64,000 bases of DNA, from assembly GCA_030077755.1 (NCBI GenBank), contig JAQJZZ010000011.1:3100001-3164000 (forward strand), written 5' to 3'. The notes below the pieces were generated by a model. That model searched no databases, was not told the origin of the DNA, and saw only the letters and a program-made list of their open reading frames with translations. Shown one piece after another: positions 35,672 to 47,713 of this stretch; position 1 is the stretch's first letter, and each line of letters starts with the position of its first letter. The stretch comes from Filosporella fistucella (Eukaryota; Ascomycota; Leotiomycetes; Helotiales). The position numbers and the translations under genes are program-made.

Positions 35672-37336
35672 TTAGTCTTCTGCCGCAGGGTAATAATCCA
35701 CAAACTTTGTACAATTACTTGGAATTGGACTTTGCTTATTGGCGAGTTGTATCAGCCACCAAAATGCCTTCCCATTCACAACCACATTCACTCCTTCGTC
35801 GGAATGTTTCACACATGGGTTATTGTTCTCGTGCATCTCGATCTTTGCTCCCATCTCACAATACTGGTTGTATAGCTTGTAAGTATCAGCGATATCACTG
35901 ACCTGATCCTCAGTCGCCTGGTAAATATACATCGGCATTTCTGGGATATTGACATGGCCCATGATTCCGTCACGCCAGATGACTCTTTTCACAGAAGGCA
36001 AAGCCATTACCGCATCGAGTCCACCGACGAAGTAGTCAGAAATAGTCAAATTTTGGAAATCTTTCATGACGTCGTCGTAGGTCATATTGGTAACATTGAG
36101 GAACTTATTGGCTGCATATTCTCCTGTCGTCTTCAATCTGGCCACAATTTCCTGTCGTACATTCGGATACTGACTGCCTATCCCAACCATTGCGACCGGT
36201 ATTAGTCCCCGGTATTCTGTTGTCTCGATTTTCTTCAGCACACTCGTCATGTTTGGCGTTAATCCTCCTAGAATAACCCCAGCAATAGTCATATTTGGCG
36301 CATAAGAAGCCTGCAGCTCCGCAGCCCATTCGCTGGCAAAAGCACCCCCAGAGTATCCCCACAGACCAAGGCTCTCATTAGCAGCAAGTCTCTCATTAGC
36401 AGCAAGCTTAGGGCTTTCCTTCGCGAAGGTGGAGGATGCTCGAACAGAATCAATAACGGCATGGCCAGACATTACGCCTGCCGCGAAACTCGCTAATGGC
36501 CCTTCATAGTCAGGGATATTGACGAACCATCCCTCCAACAGCATAAGGTGCCACAGACTCTTTATCTGTGAAGTCATGGACCCGCCAAGATAAATTCCAT
36601 AGCTGGGACTACCGTCAATGTTGGCAGTGTCGTAGGGAACTTGGTAAGAGCATAGCATCTTCGGGTTGGATGCGGTGGGAACAAGGAGGGTGGTGACTGC
36701 CCAAGTTGGTTTGTATTGACTGTCTGTTGTGGCGAACATGATTTGGTATGCTTTTGAGACATAATTGCTTTCCATTACTTTCTTGACGTTTCCTAGGATA
36801 GGGCGAGAGTCTAAGATTGTGCCTGGGAGCTTAGTCTCGAAACCTATGCGAGGAGTATACCAAGGATCTTGGGAAGGAGGTAAAGCGCCTTGTGGAATTG
36901 CAAGAGGAATAGTAGAAGTGCTCTTGCTTATACTACTGGTTGATATTTTGGTACATTTATTCGAAATTGTGCTTGTTGAAATAACTGAGGAGGTTGAAGT
37001 GGTTGTACAAATTATGCTGCTCGTCGAGGATGTGGTTATCGTGGTGGTAGAAGTACTACAAGGAGTAGTGCTCTGGGAACTGCTCGTGCAGCTGGTTTTG
37101 CTCACACTCGTCGTGCTCGAGCTGGTCGAGCAAATTATGCTGCTCGTTGAGGATGTAGTTGTCGAGGTAGTAGAAGTGCTACAAGGAGTCGTACTCTGGG
37201 GACTGCTCGTGCAGCTGGTTCTGCCCAAACTCGTTGTGGTCTTCGTGCTGCTGGTAATGGGAGTGACACAAGGCAAAGCATAACCCATCCCAAGCAACAA
37301 CGAGTACAGGAGCAGGAGAGTGAAAGTTTGAGACAT
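35672..37336 (-). CDS. Secreted lipase, fungal secretory lipase family (PF03583), with Ser/Thr-rich linker
   Basis: It is expected to hydrolyse acylglycerols or related esters outside the cell. A single exon of 554 aa. The signal peptide covers residues 1-20. Residues about 24-145 are almost pure Ser/Thr with regular Cys, presumably O-glycosylated. Inside it a 30-residue block (40-69) is repeated at 81-110, offset 41 residues (123 bp). The catalytic domain starts near IPQGALPPSQDPWYTP. The nucleophile elbow is GYSGG with Ser329. Just before it, an 18-bp tandem duplication gives LAANERLAANES. The aspartate is likely in YIYQATEDQVSD and the His in CVKHSDEG. The Ser/Thr extension is unusual, since related enzymes usually begin at the catalytic domain. 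Confidence 0.9.
   Translation of the reverse strand: MSQTFTLLLLYSLLLGMGYALPCVTPITSSTKTTTSLGRTSCTSSPQSTTPCSTSTTSTTTSSTSSIICSTSSSTTSVSKTSCTSSSQSTTPCSTSTTTITTSSTSSIICTTTSTSSVISTSTISNKCTKISTSSISKSTSTIPLAIPQGALPPSQDPWYTPRIGFETKLPGTILDSRPILGNVKKVMESNYVSKAYQIMFATTDSQYKPTWAVTTLLVPTASNPKMLCSYQVPYDTANIDGSPSYGIYLGGSMTSQIKSLWHLMLLEGWFVNIPDYEGPLASFAAGVMSGHAVIDSVRASSTFAKESPKLAANERLAANESLGLWGYSGGAFASEWAAELQASYAPNMTIAGVILGGLTPNMTSVLKKIETTEYRGLIPVAMVGIGSQYPNVRQEIVARLKTTGEYAANKFLNVTNMTYDDVMKDFQNLTISDYFVGGLDAVMALPSVKRVIWRDGIMGHVNIPEMPMYIYQATEDQVSDIADTYKLYNQYCEMGAKIEMHENNNPCVKHSDEGVNVVVNGKAFWWLIQLANKQSPIPSNCTKFVDYYPAAED
36372..36407. repeat. 18-bp tandem duplication inside the lipase gene
   Basis: Two copies of CTCTCATTAGCAGCAAGY lie head to tail. 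In the protein they add six residues directly before the nucleophile elbow. The two copies differ only in the last base, so the event is recent. Confidence 0.85.
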
Positions 37337-40300
37337 TATAAATTATGGAGCATATGTTTTGTTGCAAGGCAAGCAGCGAAAGTGTGTGTTGCGGGAATCT
37401 CATGAGGATAGAACTCCAAAAACAACCTCGCGATCTCAAACATCCTTATTATACGATCATCCAATAAACACAACACTCTCTACCTGCAAGAGCAACAAAA
37501 TGTGTATCATGAGATCCCGAGGCTCATTCTCAAGTATCTAAGTATATCAATGCCAACCGTCCGATCTTTGCAGCAACCTGCACAATTACGAAGGATATAA
37601 ACCAACCAGCTCCCCCAACCTTAAAACGCAAGATCACTGAACATCAGCTCTCTGCATTCACTGCCATACTCTGTCGCAACAATAACACGGCATTGCCAGC
37701 GCTGAGAGAGCCAGATCTATTCTGCGGTGGTAGGCTGTGTGTGCTGAAGTCAGCTGGGTGATAATCAGGTGATAAACATGTGATTTCTAGGGGTCGAGTG
37801 GCTGTGATGGTGAGCAGCTTGACAGGCGACGCGTGAGCCGATTGTAATCCGTGGCTGAGAAACAAGCTGCGGACCTGACTGGAATATCATTTGATACTGC
37901 TAGGTTTCAAGGGGCTTTTGATGATATGATGTCGAGATAGGACTGGGTCGAAGACGAAGGGCGGCGGGACGTCGTAACTTGTCAGCCAGTGCAGAATTGA
38001 GTTGTGCTAAGTAGACTGGGCGTCCTTGGCTATGAGAAGAGATCTAGAAATCGAGACTCGGTTCTCCCGCGTCGACATATTTGATCGCATTGGTGCTATG
38101 ATGAGGAGCAAAACAGTCAGTGATGAAGTACCATGCTAATTCTCGAGGCAATCGGAGAGAGCGCCAGAATATATAGAACGACTTTAGGTGGAAATGGCTA
38201 GGTACGCTTCTTACTTTTTCTTCTTATGGTATTTAGGGGATAGCAGAATAGTGAGGATATTACATGACTCAAATAGACATACGGGGTAGAAAATGATGAA
38301 AGACAGTGAGCCTCATTTCGACAATCAGAAGCTTGGTATTTGAAGCTATTAGAAAGGAGTATACTACGTACTCATAGGGTTTCCCATTCTGTATCTTCAA
38401 CTAGTACTCACACGGACCAATTGTCAATCTCGACTGGGGTCGGTTTGTGGGGAAATGATCGGAAAAGAGACTGTACTAAGACCCCGCGATTTGGCTCACT
38501 AGAATGTGGTGAATCCTCAGGAACAACTGTTTTGTCAAGCCTAGGGAAATTTTCAAGTCCGAACACTGATTAATCTACAGCCCATACCCAGACCCAGAAG
38601 GCTGGCACTGCCATGGCCTTACGGAGTAAGTCAAAAACGTGGCTCTCTTGGCAGCTACTCTTCTCCAGATCTCGTCCACCACGCCTTTTCGTGACTCGCG
38701 TCGACGAATTAGGCATAAGATGATTCGGAGAAACGAATATTGTACGGACTTGGCTTTCATTGGAGAAGAGACACCGACAAAGCTCGAGATTTTGGGAAAA
38801 TGTAAGCGCAGAGACTTTCTTTGCCTATCCAATAGGGACAAACACCGTGCTAGTCATTCGCAGAATCTGTGCCAAGAAATCGCGCAACCCGATGGTCAGC
38901 TGTTGCAGATTGAGACGGTGAATGGTTTGAACAATTCGCCATAAATGCCTACCATGTCGATAATACTTGTGAACCGTAAATGATGGGGCAGTGAGCGAAC
39001 AGAACAGCCATATGAATTGCAAAGTTGCAAAAAGTGGGAACAAATGCACAATAATCACAAAACGTAATCAATTAATGTAACAACCCGCAAAAACCTTTCG
39101 TTTGGCGAGTGGCTAAGAGACTTTGCCTCTCCGTATCGAGATGACCTCGCATTAAAGACGTCATTGTGAATGGACTTTTGTGGGATATAGATAGGGCAGG
39201 AAGATAAGGGCTGATAGCCTGAGATACGGTTGCGAGATAGGAAGAAGGGATGATACACAGAAGAGCATTTTGTACAACTTCTTATCACTTGCGATTGTGT
39301 TTCTGCATCTCTGCATGCATTTTGTGCAGCTAAGTCGGATGGGCCGGTTGAATGCCCCACCTGCTGCCCCTATTCCTCTCGCTTGGGGAACTCGACGTTT
39401 TCGCTTGGACACATCAGACAACAACAACCTGACAACGTAAGCGTACCCCGCAGCGGAGGCTGGAAGAGTTTGTGGAGAAGGCGGAGAGGAAATCTCCTTT
39501 GCAAATGGACTTTGCCTCTTGAAAAAGAAGCTATTTAAATTATCAATTATTCAGACTTCGACCCGAGTCATGAAGGATTGTTCTTAGGAGATTATTGTCT
39601 TGTACCGGACGATAAGAATCCCATTCTTCCACAGTGTCCAAGAAACGGTCCGGAGCATTACAGTGGGTAACATACTAACCCCCACGCCTGTCAGCTTCGA
39701 AGGTTCGGTGTCTTACAGGGCTCTCAGCCACTACTAACCACGTGGATAATTCAAATTTCAGGCCAAAACTGGCTCTTCCGGTGGCTGTTAATATTTTACT
39801 GATACTAATGTTTGGCGGTGGTGTTACTGTGGTGTTATTTGGATGAACTGAGAATGACGGCGAAGGCAAAATGAAAACCATGACCGTATTGTGGAATGGC
39901 AATTCACATTTTGCATTGATCCCTTCGGTTCAGCATTGATTGATTGCTATGGCTGGCTTCGGGGCGTAACCATTTACCACATTGCAATAGCTTCCGGTAT
40001 GTTGAACTCAATTGCATCTAATTCCCTACCAACTTCACACAAATTCTCCCAACAAAATTGCATTTCTATATTGAGTGAGTCTGTGAGCCAGAGTCTCGTA
40101 TTGCTTTTCCCGCCACCACGGTTCCCTGCACGTCCGGCTTCCATCAGGTGAGCCAGCCAGCATCCAGCAAATTGGCATTTCTTCACGATGCCCGTTTTTA
40201 CAACATCGCCATCACCCATCACCGGCGCCGGACCGGCAGGAAAGCTGCATACTATGCTTGCCCGTCTCTGACTCCGTACTTCTGTTTTCTCTCAAAATCG

Positions 40301-42449
40301 CCGATCTTTGCCTGTCACCGACTTTGCAGCACAACCGTCTCCCAATCTCCGGTTCCAAGACGGAACTCGCAGCTTGCATCCGTTCAGCGGTCAGGCGGCG
40401 CTGAAAGTAGCAGGTCTGTACGCTGAAATCCGTTCGTTACTCGTTACTCGTTACTCTCCGTCTGAAGAGTCAGTGATGACTTTGCGACGAGAAATGCAAG
40501 ACCTATTTCAGCCTTCAATTAATCCAAGGGAGGCCTACAACGGTAAGCCGGAACCGATAAATTGCAGCTGTTGTACGATATAGATGAATAAAAATCGCTT
40601 CCGGTAGAGAGATACAATAATCAAATCGTTGAAAGTCAGCGAGAGCCTAGATTTGCAGTTGGTGGTGCCTATGAAGGCGTGGTGCAGGCATCCAGGCGTC
40701 CTGGTGTTTCATTCCAGGCAGTGGCAAGCAGTGTGTATGCACTGACGCAGTGCTTGCAGTGGTGGAAATGCAGCACCCAGGCGCTGGACTCGCCGGTGCT
40801 TACAGGCTTCCAGTTAGTGGTTGAGACGCCGACGGGGGGTGCAACAGTGGGAGCCAGGTACGGCAGTTTCTGGTGCATTTTTCTTGATGCGGAGAAGCCA
40901 CAACATGCAGGCGTTACAAGGAATAACACATCAATTCCAGATGCAGCGAATCGTGCCCCGGCCGTATCGAAATTGGTCAATCGAGGGTCCTTGTTCGTTG
41001 TGTTCGATGGGATTTTCATTTCGGCACCAGAAAATGCGTGACGGCAGTATTGATGTGGGCGTTTACTTGGCGATTTTATAGTATTTGAAGCTATTTGAAG
41101 GCGTCAAAATTCGAGGAAATCAAGACAATTCAAAATAACTCAGCTGTTCCAAAGCTACATCCCGGAATTGCGAACGGCCATTGACACGGAAAAGTAAGAG
41201 AAAAATCCTTGAGAATCAATAGAAATTGATGTTGTCCGTGGGGTATAGATGGAAGCACACAGGTAGTAGCGTCACTATTTTCGGACAACCTGCACATCTG
41301 ATGCCTCCGCTTGCCGGAGAAGGACCACGACCCAAACTTGGCACTCAAAGATGCCTGGAACTTCTCAACTTTTGAAGCCATCGTGAAGGCGGTGAAGCAG
41401 GGGATCCGTGAGGCATTGAGTTCAGTATCCAATTACATCGGGACGATCTCTCTTACGGGCAACAAAAGCCACTCATATGACCGGTGGGAAAGCAAGTCAG
41501 CCATGTTTACCTACCCCAGGCTGTCCCAGAACATACTACGTACATCTGTTGAATCAGGGTTGATTCATCGGAAAGCCCACGATTTGCCTGTCGTGGCGTA
41601 TCACTTCCTTGTTGATAAGATATACGCCATGTATTTTCTGTTCAAAGTCTTCAATTAGACAGAATCCCAGATAAATCCCTCAACCAAAAAAAGTAGAATT
41701 ATCCAGCATCAAATCAACCGTCAAGTAATTGACATCATGTAGTAGCGTCCATTCGTCGACAGAAATCCCGCTTGTGGCACATCCACCCCCCTTTTCACAT
41801 ATCCGCTGCTGAGCTTTGCTTTTTCTCAGATTCTTCTTTTTTGCAGTCCAGATTTCAACATCAGTTGTCCTGTCAGAAACTTCTTCAGTCAACATCTGTG
41901 GGTTTCCAGTCACAATCACACCCTGGAGTACAGTTGTGGCACATCATGCGCGCCAGCAAAATACAGTAATTCTGTGACTAACGGTCTCCAGTTTGCAAAA
42001 AAAGCTGAATGACTCGGCTAAAAACATCAGATCAGCTCGTAAGCCAGAGCGAGGCAGTTTAATTAGGCTAGGGTATTGGTTTTGCTAGTGTTTCACTAAC
42101 CTGTTATGGACACAGCAGGTTACTGCTTCTAATAATGCTGGTGTTGCTGGCCGTGGTCGTGCTCGCTGCAAGTACATTTAAATAAGGGTCGCAGCTGCTG
42201 GATACTTGGGCTGATTGACTTACTGACTGAGAGCGAGAGAGCGAACCTCACCTCAATTCTATACACCGATGAACCCAACCACCAATTGCTTGTAAAACAC
42301 AATACACAAGACACAGTTCATACTTACAATACACATCTTCAATACACGCTCCTCAATTACCTTTCTACCTACCTAGCTCATAGCTCATAAGTCATAACAC
42401 CTCCAATTGCAATTCCAATTCCAATTCAATTCAATTCATTACCGCAATC
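37337..42449. other. 5.1-kb spacer, no supported gene
   Basis: No frame has a recognisable domain. Frames over 100 codons at 40679-41041 (both strands) and 41311-41658 are unconvincing. Small structures: three copies of TCGTTAC (40434-40454), a 7-bp stem hairpin TAACCTG...CAGGTTA (42097-42122), and AATTC/ATTCC simple repeats just before the GH94 start (42400-42440). Confidence 0.5.
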
Positions 42450-44854
42450 ATGCTTCGTCCTACACACAATGGTGACCGTTACGAACTCACAAGTCCTACT
42501 GCCATGCCAAAGGCAGATGGCTTTCTCTGGAACACCAAGATGATGATTCAAGTAACTTGTCGCGGCTATGCTACTGCACAGTTCATGCAACCGGAGCCAG
42601 CCAAATACGCGCACGCGCCAAATCTCGAAGCCAAGTCCTTCATGCAACCGGAACAGGGCTACTTCACACACCATCCGGGTCGTTTTGTGTATATCAAGGA
42701 CGAGGAGACTGGCCAGATTTTCTCAGCCCCTTTCGAGCCAGTTCGAGCACCTCTCGACAAATTCGTGTTTTCCGTAGGAAAGAGCGACATCACGTGGACC
42801 GCAGAGTACCTGGGAATCCGTGTTCATCTTATCTTAGGAGTTCCTACACAAGATGTCGCCGAGCTCTGGACCGTCCGGGTCACCAATCTGTCAAATCGCC
42901 CTCGCAAAATCAGCATCTATCCCTACTTCCCATTCGGAAACATGTCATGGATGAACCAGTCTGCTGAGTATCGCCAGGACTTGGGTGGTGTTATTGCTAG
43001 CAGCGTGACTCCTTACCAAAAGGCTGCAGATTACTTCAGAAACAAAAATCTCAAAGACAAAACTTACTTCCTCTGTGAGACCCCTCCTGATGCTTTTGAG
43101 TGCCAACAAGAAGCTTTCGAAGGAGAGGGTGGACTTCATGCTCCGTCCGCCATGCAAGAGCCTCAACTCCTTGGCGGTGACGCTCGATACGAGAACCCTG
43201 CAGCTGCTGTACAATACCGTGTAGCTATGAAGGTAGAAGAGACGCGCGAGTATCGATTCTTGTTTGGACCTGCGTGCACAGATGATGAGATCCGAACAAT
43301 GCGTCGGAAGTTCCTCAGCAAGAAAGGATTTGCCTCAGCAGCCCGTGATTATGCCTGGTATATCAAGCAAGGCCGCGGATGCCTGCAGATCGAGACCCCA
43401 GATAAAGATCTAGACAACTTCGTCAACAATTGGCTTCCTCGCCAATGCTACTACCATGGAGATGTGAATCGATTGACAACAGATCCACAAACCAGGAATT
43501 ACCTTCAAGACAACATGGGAATGAGTTTCATCAAACCACAAGTCGCAAGACAAGCCTTCCTCACAGCTTTAGCGCAGCAAGAGATCACTGGTGCCATGCC
43601 GGATGGTATCTTGCTAGCTGAAGGGGCTGAGCTGAAGTATATCAACCAAGTTCCTCATACTGATCATTGCGTCTGGCTCCCAGTGACACTGGATGCTTAC
43701 TTGGCAGAGACTGCGGACTACGACCTCCTGAGCGAGGAAGTCAAGACCGTTCATGGCGACACTTACACGGTCTTTGAAGGCTTTAGTCGGGCTATGAATT
43801 GGCTACTCTCAGCACGAGATGAGCGTGGGCTGAGCTATATCGCTCAAGGCGATTGGTGTGATCCGATGAACATGGTGGGATACAAGGGCAAGGGTGTATC
43901 CGGGTGGCTGACGGTTGCAACTGCATATGCTCTTAACCTTTGGGCTGGAGTCTGCGAACAACAAGGACAACTAAACTTGGCAGAACATTACCGGAGTGGA
44001 GCCAAGGACGTCAACGCAGCTGCAAACAAATATTTCTGGGACGGAGAATGGTTCTCTCGTGGAATTACTGATGACGGAGTCACCTTTGGTATCCAGGAGG
44101 ACAATGAAGGGCGGATATGGCTCAACCCTCAGACTTGGTCTATCTTGAGTGGCGCAGCCAACGCCCAACAACGGGAAAAGATGTTGCAGCAAGTCGATAT
44201 GCAATTGACAACACCCTATGGAATTGTCATGTTTGCTCCAGCCTTCCAAGGAATGCGAGAGGATGTCGGTCGTGTAACCCAAAAGTACGATTCCTTCCAC
44301 CAATGATGAACCCTACTAACAGGTTTAGGTATCCCGGCTCGGCCGAGAACGGCTCAGTATACAACCACGCGGCTATCTTTTATATATACAGCCTATACTC
44401 CATCGGCGAGCATGACCGTGCCTATAAGCACCTCCGTCAAATGTTGCCCGGCCCGACTGAGGAGGACTATATTCAGCGCGGTCAATTGCCGGTATATATT
44501 CCAAATTACTATCGCGGGGCATGGCATGAGTATCCTCGAACTGCAGGTCGCTCGAGTCATCTTTTCAATACGGGTACCATGCCTTGGGTATACCGATGCT
44601 TCATCGAAGGTCTCTGTGGATTGAGAGGAGACGAGGATGGATTATGTATCAACCCTCAATTGCCATCCGAGTGGAATGGCATCAAAGTCACCAGACAGTT
44701 CAGAGGGGCGACTTTCAAAGTGAACATTGCCAGAGCAAATGTTGATGAGGTCAAGGTCAAGATGGATGGAAAGATCTTGCCTGACGCTCATATAGATGAT
44801 ATCAAGGAGGGTGCGACTTATGAGTTGATGGTGTACATCCCTCAGGCGAAGTAG
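42450..44854 (+). CDS. GH94 phosphorylase, probable cellobionic acid phosphorylase
   Basis: It is expected to cleave cellobionic acid with phosphate to alpha-glucose 1-phosphate and gluconate in the cytosol. The model is join(42450..44284, 44329..44854), 786 aa, with a 44-nt intron carrying a CTAAC branch site. The start ATG follows a CAATC leader. There is no signal peptide. The N-terminal beta-sandwich (residues 1-270: [27 protein letters not shown]) is followed by the (alpha/alpha)6 barrel with [10 protein letters not shown]. There, Asp471 takes the place of the catalytic acid of DWND in cellobiose phosphorylases. Phosphate-site motifs such as [17 protein letters not shown] and [12 protein letters not shown] follow. 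The DWCDPMN variant is typical of fungal and bacterial cellobionic-acid-type enzymes rather than cellobiose phosphorylase (from memory). Confidence 0.92.
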
Positions 44855-45525
44855 ACTTTTACCTTGTGCCTCGTGGTGTTTTGGATTTGTTCTTCTGTTG
44901 GCTTTGGGCTTGCATCATTTGGGTTCGTTTTTCAAGTCGCACCGGTCGTGCGCTGGCATTCATTTCTCTTTTCTCGGGGCACTCGCTCGGTCTGTTGCTA
45001 TACAGAATGGCTACTTTCATGTGTGTTGGAGTACAGGCTTGGCTTTGGTCGGTCGGCGGTGGTCTTGCTACCCCACGGTCCTTTGGGGCACAATTGGTTG
45101 GGCTGGTAATAGGATTGACCAAAATGGTCTTTTTGGGTTGCATTGGCATTGATACCGTTGCATGTCCTATCCTCGGATTTTTAATTAGACTGGCGGAATG
45201 GAGTTGAGAGTTCTGTGCTTTGAGTATATTGCTGTAAATTGTCATATGTGTTGCAAAATATTCATAGTCGTGATTTAGTGATCGTTACCACCTGCTTATC
45301 CCCACCAGAGAATGTTTTTCCATATTCGCTGCTTCGCGTACGAGAACAATGTAACGAACGCTGAAGGTGAGCTCCCAGTCACATCTGCCGAATGGAAACA
45401 GCTATCCCTCACTATTGATTCATGCTGAATAATTCCTTCGCGACGGTGCTATCATAAAAACGAGGTCTATCTCGCCGTCGAAATTAGCAACCTCAAAATC
45501 CAATTTGAGCTCATCATTTCTTACC
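44855..45525. other. 3' flank of GH94 gene, no gene
   Basis: Overlapping frames on both strands within 44859-45245 look like chance frames in GT-rich sequence. Nothing else is seen. Confidence 0.5.
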
Positions 45526-45762
45526 TCATTTCCCACGCGGCATTTCTTCGTTTCGAGGCACTTCAAGTCGACCTTGTTTTTCGTTCACCATCTTGCCATC
45601 TCGCTCCTTCTCTACCGCTGACTTCCTTGCCTCTTGGTCGACTATCGGCTCAAGCGATACCCATCTCGTGTTGATAGCTTCGCCTCGGACTTGATTGTTA
45701 TTCCTCTCAATAGGACCGTTATTGTGTCTTCCCATCCACCAGGTTAGGAGGACGCCACACAT
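45526..45762 (-). CDS. Small hypothetical protein, 78 aa
   Basis: A real ATG in good context (CACAATGTG, A at -3) starts a frame of 78 codons. The N-terminus has a short hydrophobic stretch (MCGVLLTWWMG); the rest is highly charged (EARKSAVEKERDGKMVNEKQG) and may be helical. No family is recognised. It stands alone between GH94 and a gene-poor stretch. Confidence 0.4.
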   Translation of the reverse strand: MCGVLLTWWMGRHNNGPIERNNNQVRGEAINTRWVSLEPIVDQEARKSAVEKERDGKMVNEKQGRLEVPRNEEMPRGK

Positions 45763-46255
45763 TGTGAGATATTGTGCGTGAGGAAGTGGTATATTGATAT
45801 ATTGATTGGGAGTAAAAGGATGGGAATAGTTAAAGGGTTGGTGGTATCGGGAATGTTTTAGTTTGTTGGCGAGGGTTTGATAGGGGGTTTAGAAGAAGGA
45901 ACGTGGGGCAGGTCAGATTTCACAGCCTCCACCATGTTTGGCAGACAGATCGTCAGGCTTTTTATCACCCCAAGAGGGATTTTGAAAGTAAGTTGATGAT
46001 TAAGTCGTCAAGGCAGAATTCTAGGCACTCTGGAGGAATTTACGATTTGTTCGTCGTGAAAACCTCTACTGCTTACTTGGTCAGCTTGCTCGTGCACACA
46101 TTTCTCTTCGGGACTCTGCACTAGATCACATTCTTATTCATATATTTTAGTAAATACAGAGTAACAGCCTGCTCTAAAATATGCAACGAAAGTCTCTGAA
46201 AATTTGCAAGTCCCGGTAATCCTCTGTCAGAGTGCACGTGGAAGCCCAGCTCATT

Positions 46256-46631
46256 TCAACTGAAAATATTCAATGTCCACCACCTCCAAGATCTCAGTTT
46301 CTCACTGAGCCTGTGACAAACGGCATCATTTTCTTCTTTGACCTTTAGCTCATTGAGGACCCCTAGCAAATCCATTAACCACGTCGAAGACTTGTTCATG
46401 AAGTTTCGCCTTTGTAGATCGCCTCCTTGAAACAAATATGTCAATTCACAAATATTTGGTCTTATTACTTGAGACAATTTACTTAGCTCCTCCCATAGCA
46501 GTGTTCCGCTCATCAGCTCTGCGTTCCAGCTCACCGATTATCTTCTCTGCCTTCGCATGGTCGATCTTCCTGTTTGGACCGACGCCTTCAATACCTTCCG
46601 CTGGAGGCTTGCTTGGGATGGAGATACACAT
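46256..46631 (-). CDS. Possible small two-exon protein
   Basis: From an ATG at 46631 the minus strand reads MCISIPSKPPAEGIEGVGP and continues through an amphipathic, charged segment (AEKIIGELERRADERNTAMGGA) to a GTAAAT donor. The sequence downstream of a TTTCAAG acceptor is open in two frames. One is short (HEQVFDVVNGFARGPQ, then stop); the other (STWLMDLLGVLNELKVKEEN to 46256) looks more protein-like but needs another junction phase. The exon structure is therefore unsettled. No family is recognised. Confidence 0.35.
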
Positions 46632-46639
46632 CCTGGATG

Positions 46640-47700
46640 CTTTTTATGTCTTCTCAGGTAGATATTATGATGAGTATTCTGAACTTATCGAAGTGTGGTG
46701 GGTGATGTGGTTGAGTCGTGACGATCAAGAACGTTCTGGACTTCTTTACCGTCGTGGGTTCTTAAGCTTGAAGTGAATATGTGGTGACATGGTTCTAGCA
46801 TAGCCCTCCTGCAATACTGCCATGCACACTTTTTGACCTGGGTGATAAGTCATGTACTCGTTACCAGCATCGCATTTGATACTTCGCGATGGTACGAGTT
46901 ACATGTTAGCTATAAATATTCGTCCCAGAATGGTGGAGTTATTGGAAGATACCATATTTGACGCTGTAACTTCAACATGCATTATCATATTGAGGCTGTG
47001 TGGCTCTCGAATGAGAACTTTTCAGGTACAGCTCCTACGCGATAGCTAAAAGTACAGTATTCAGGCACTCGTATTGAACTCGCCAGGACAAGTGAGATTA
47101 CCAGCAGGACAAAATCTTCACATTGGTACAATGATCACATGGAATGCCAAACTAAACAATCTAATGATTTTGTGCTTTGAAGCCATATAATTAAGGTGTG
47201 ACTGCGACATGTCAGACTGTGCCGTGGATGAACGTTGCTCAGCCCCCTTTTCGAGTCTAGCCTAAGCGAGAATTCGAGGATGATGAGAATGCGTTTAGTA
47301 TACAATATACCATGATGATTGTATAGATGCAGAGTGTTGGGACGAAAATCCTTGGTCTTGTGATATATTCAGTACCGATATAACATTGGATTTCTCAACG
47401 AAGCACGGCGAAGGCAGGGCTTGCGTACGATAGACATATAAATCAATCGCCAGTGAAACTGGACTCCACTTCCAGCGAGGTATTCATTTCTCTTCGTCTT
47501 TTTCCCCACTCTTGAATGATTTTCGAAACTCCAACACCATCAGCAGGATAGGAATCACCTGTTGCAATAATATTTGAGAGTTAAATCATTTCCATCACCA
47601 AAATTGAAGCCGCCCAAGTATGGCACATTCACAAAATGGAAAACTGCTCAATCATCTGAATCTCGCCCGCAACCATACTTCACAATATTCCGTCCCCTCT
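46640..47700. other. Spacer, no supported gene
   Basis: Short frames only. Nothing recognisable on either strand. Confidence 0.5.
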
Positions 47701-47713
47701 TACTGATCTACCT

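Noticed and set aside
36765..37283. 172-codon plus-strand frame opposite the lipase
   Set aside because: It is the complement of the Ser/Thr-rich linker (hence Val/Leu-rich text) and has no independent support.
37805..37825. GAGCAGCTTG match to the introner-like hairpin
   Set aside because: Only ten bases match and no flanking similarity exists; it is within chance expectation.
40669..41041. Two antisense frames of 116-120 codons
   Set aside because: Both are open over the same GC-richer stretch with no family, no supporting splice signals and no way to choose between strands. Probably composition-driven.
44859..45245. Overlapping frames on both strands after the GH94 gene
   Set aside because: They fall in the likely 3' untranslated region, overlap each other and have no recognisable features.
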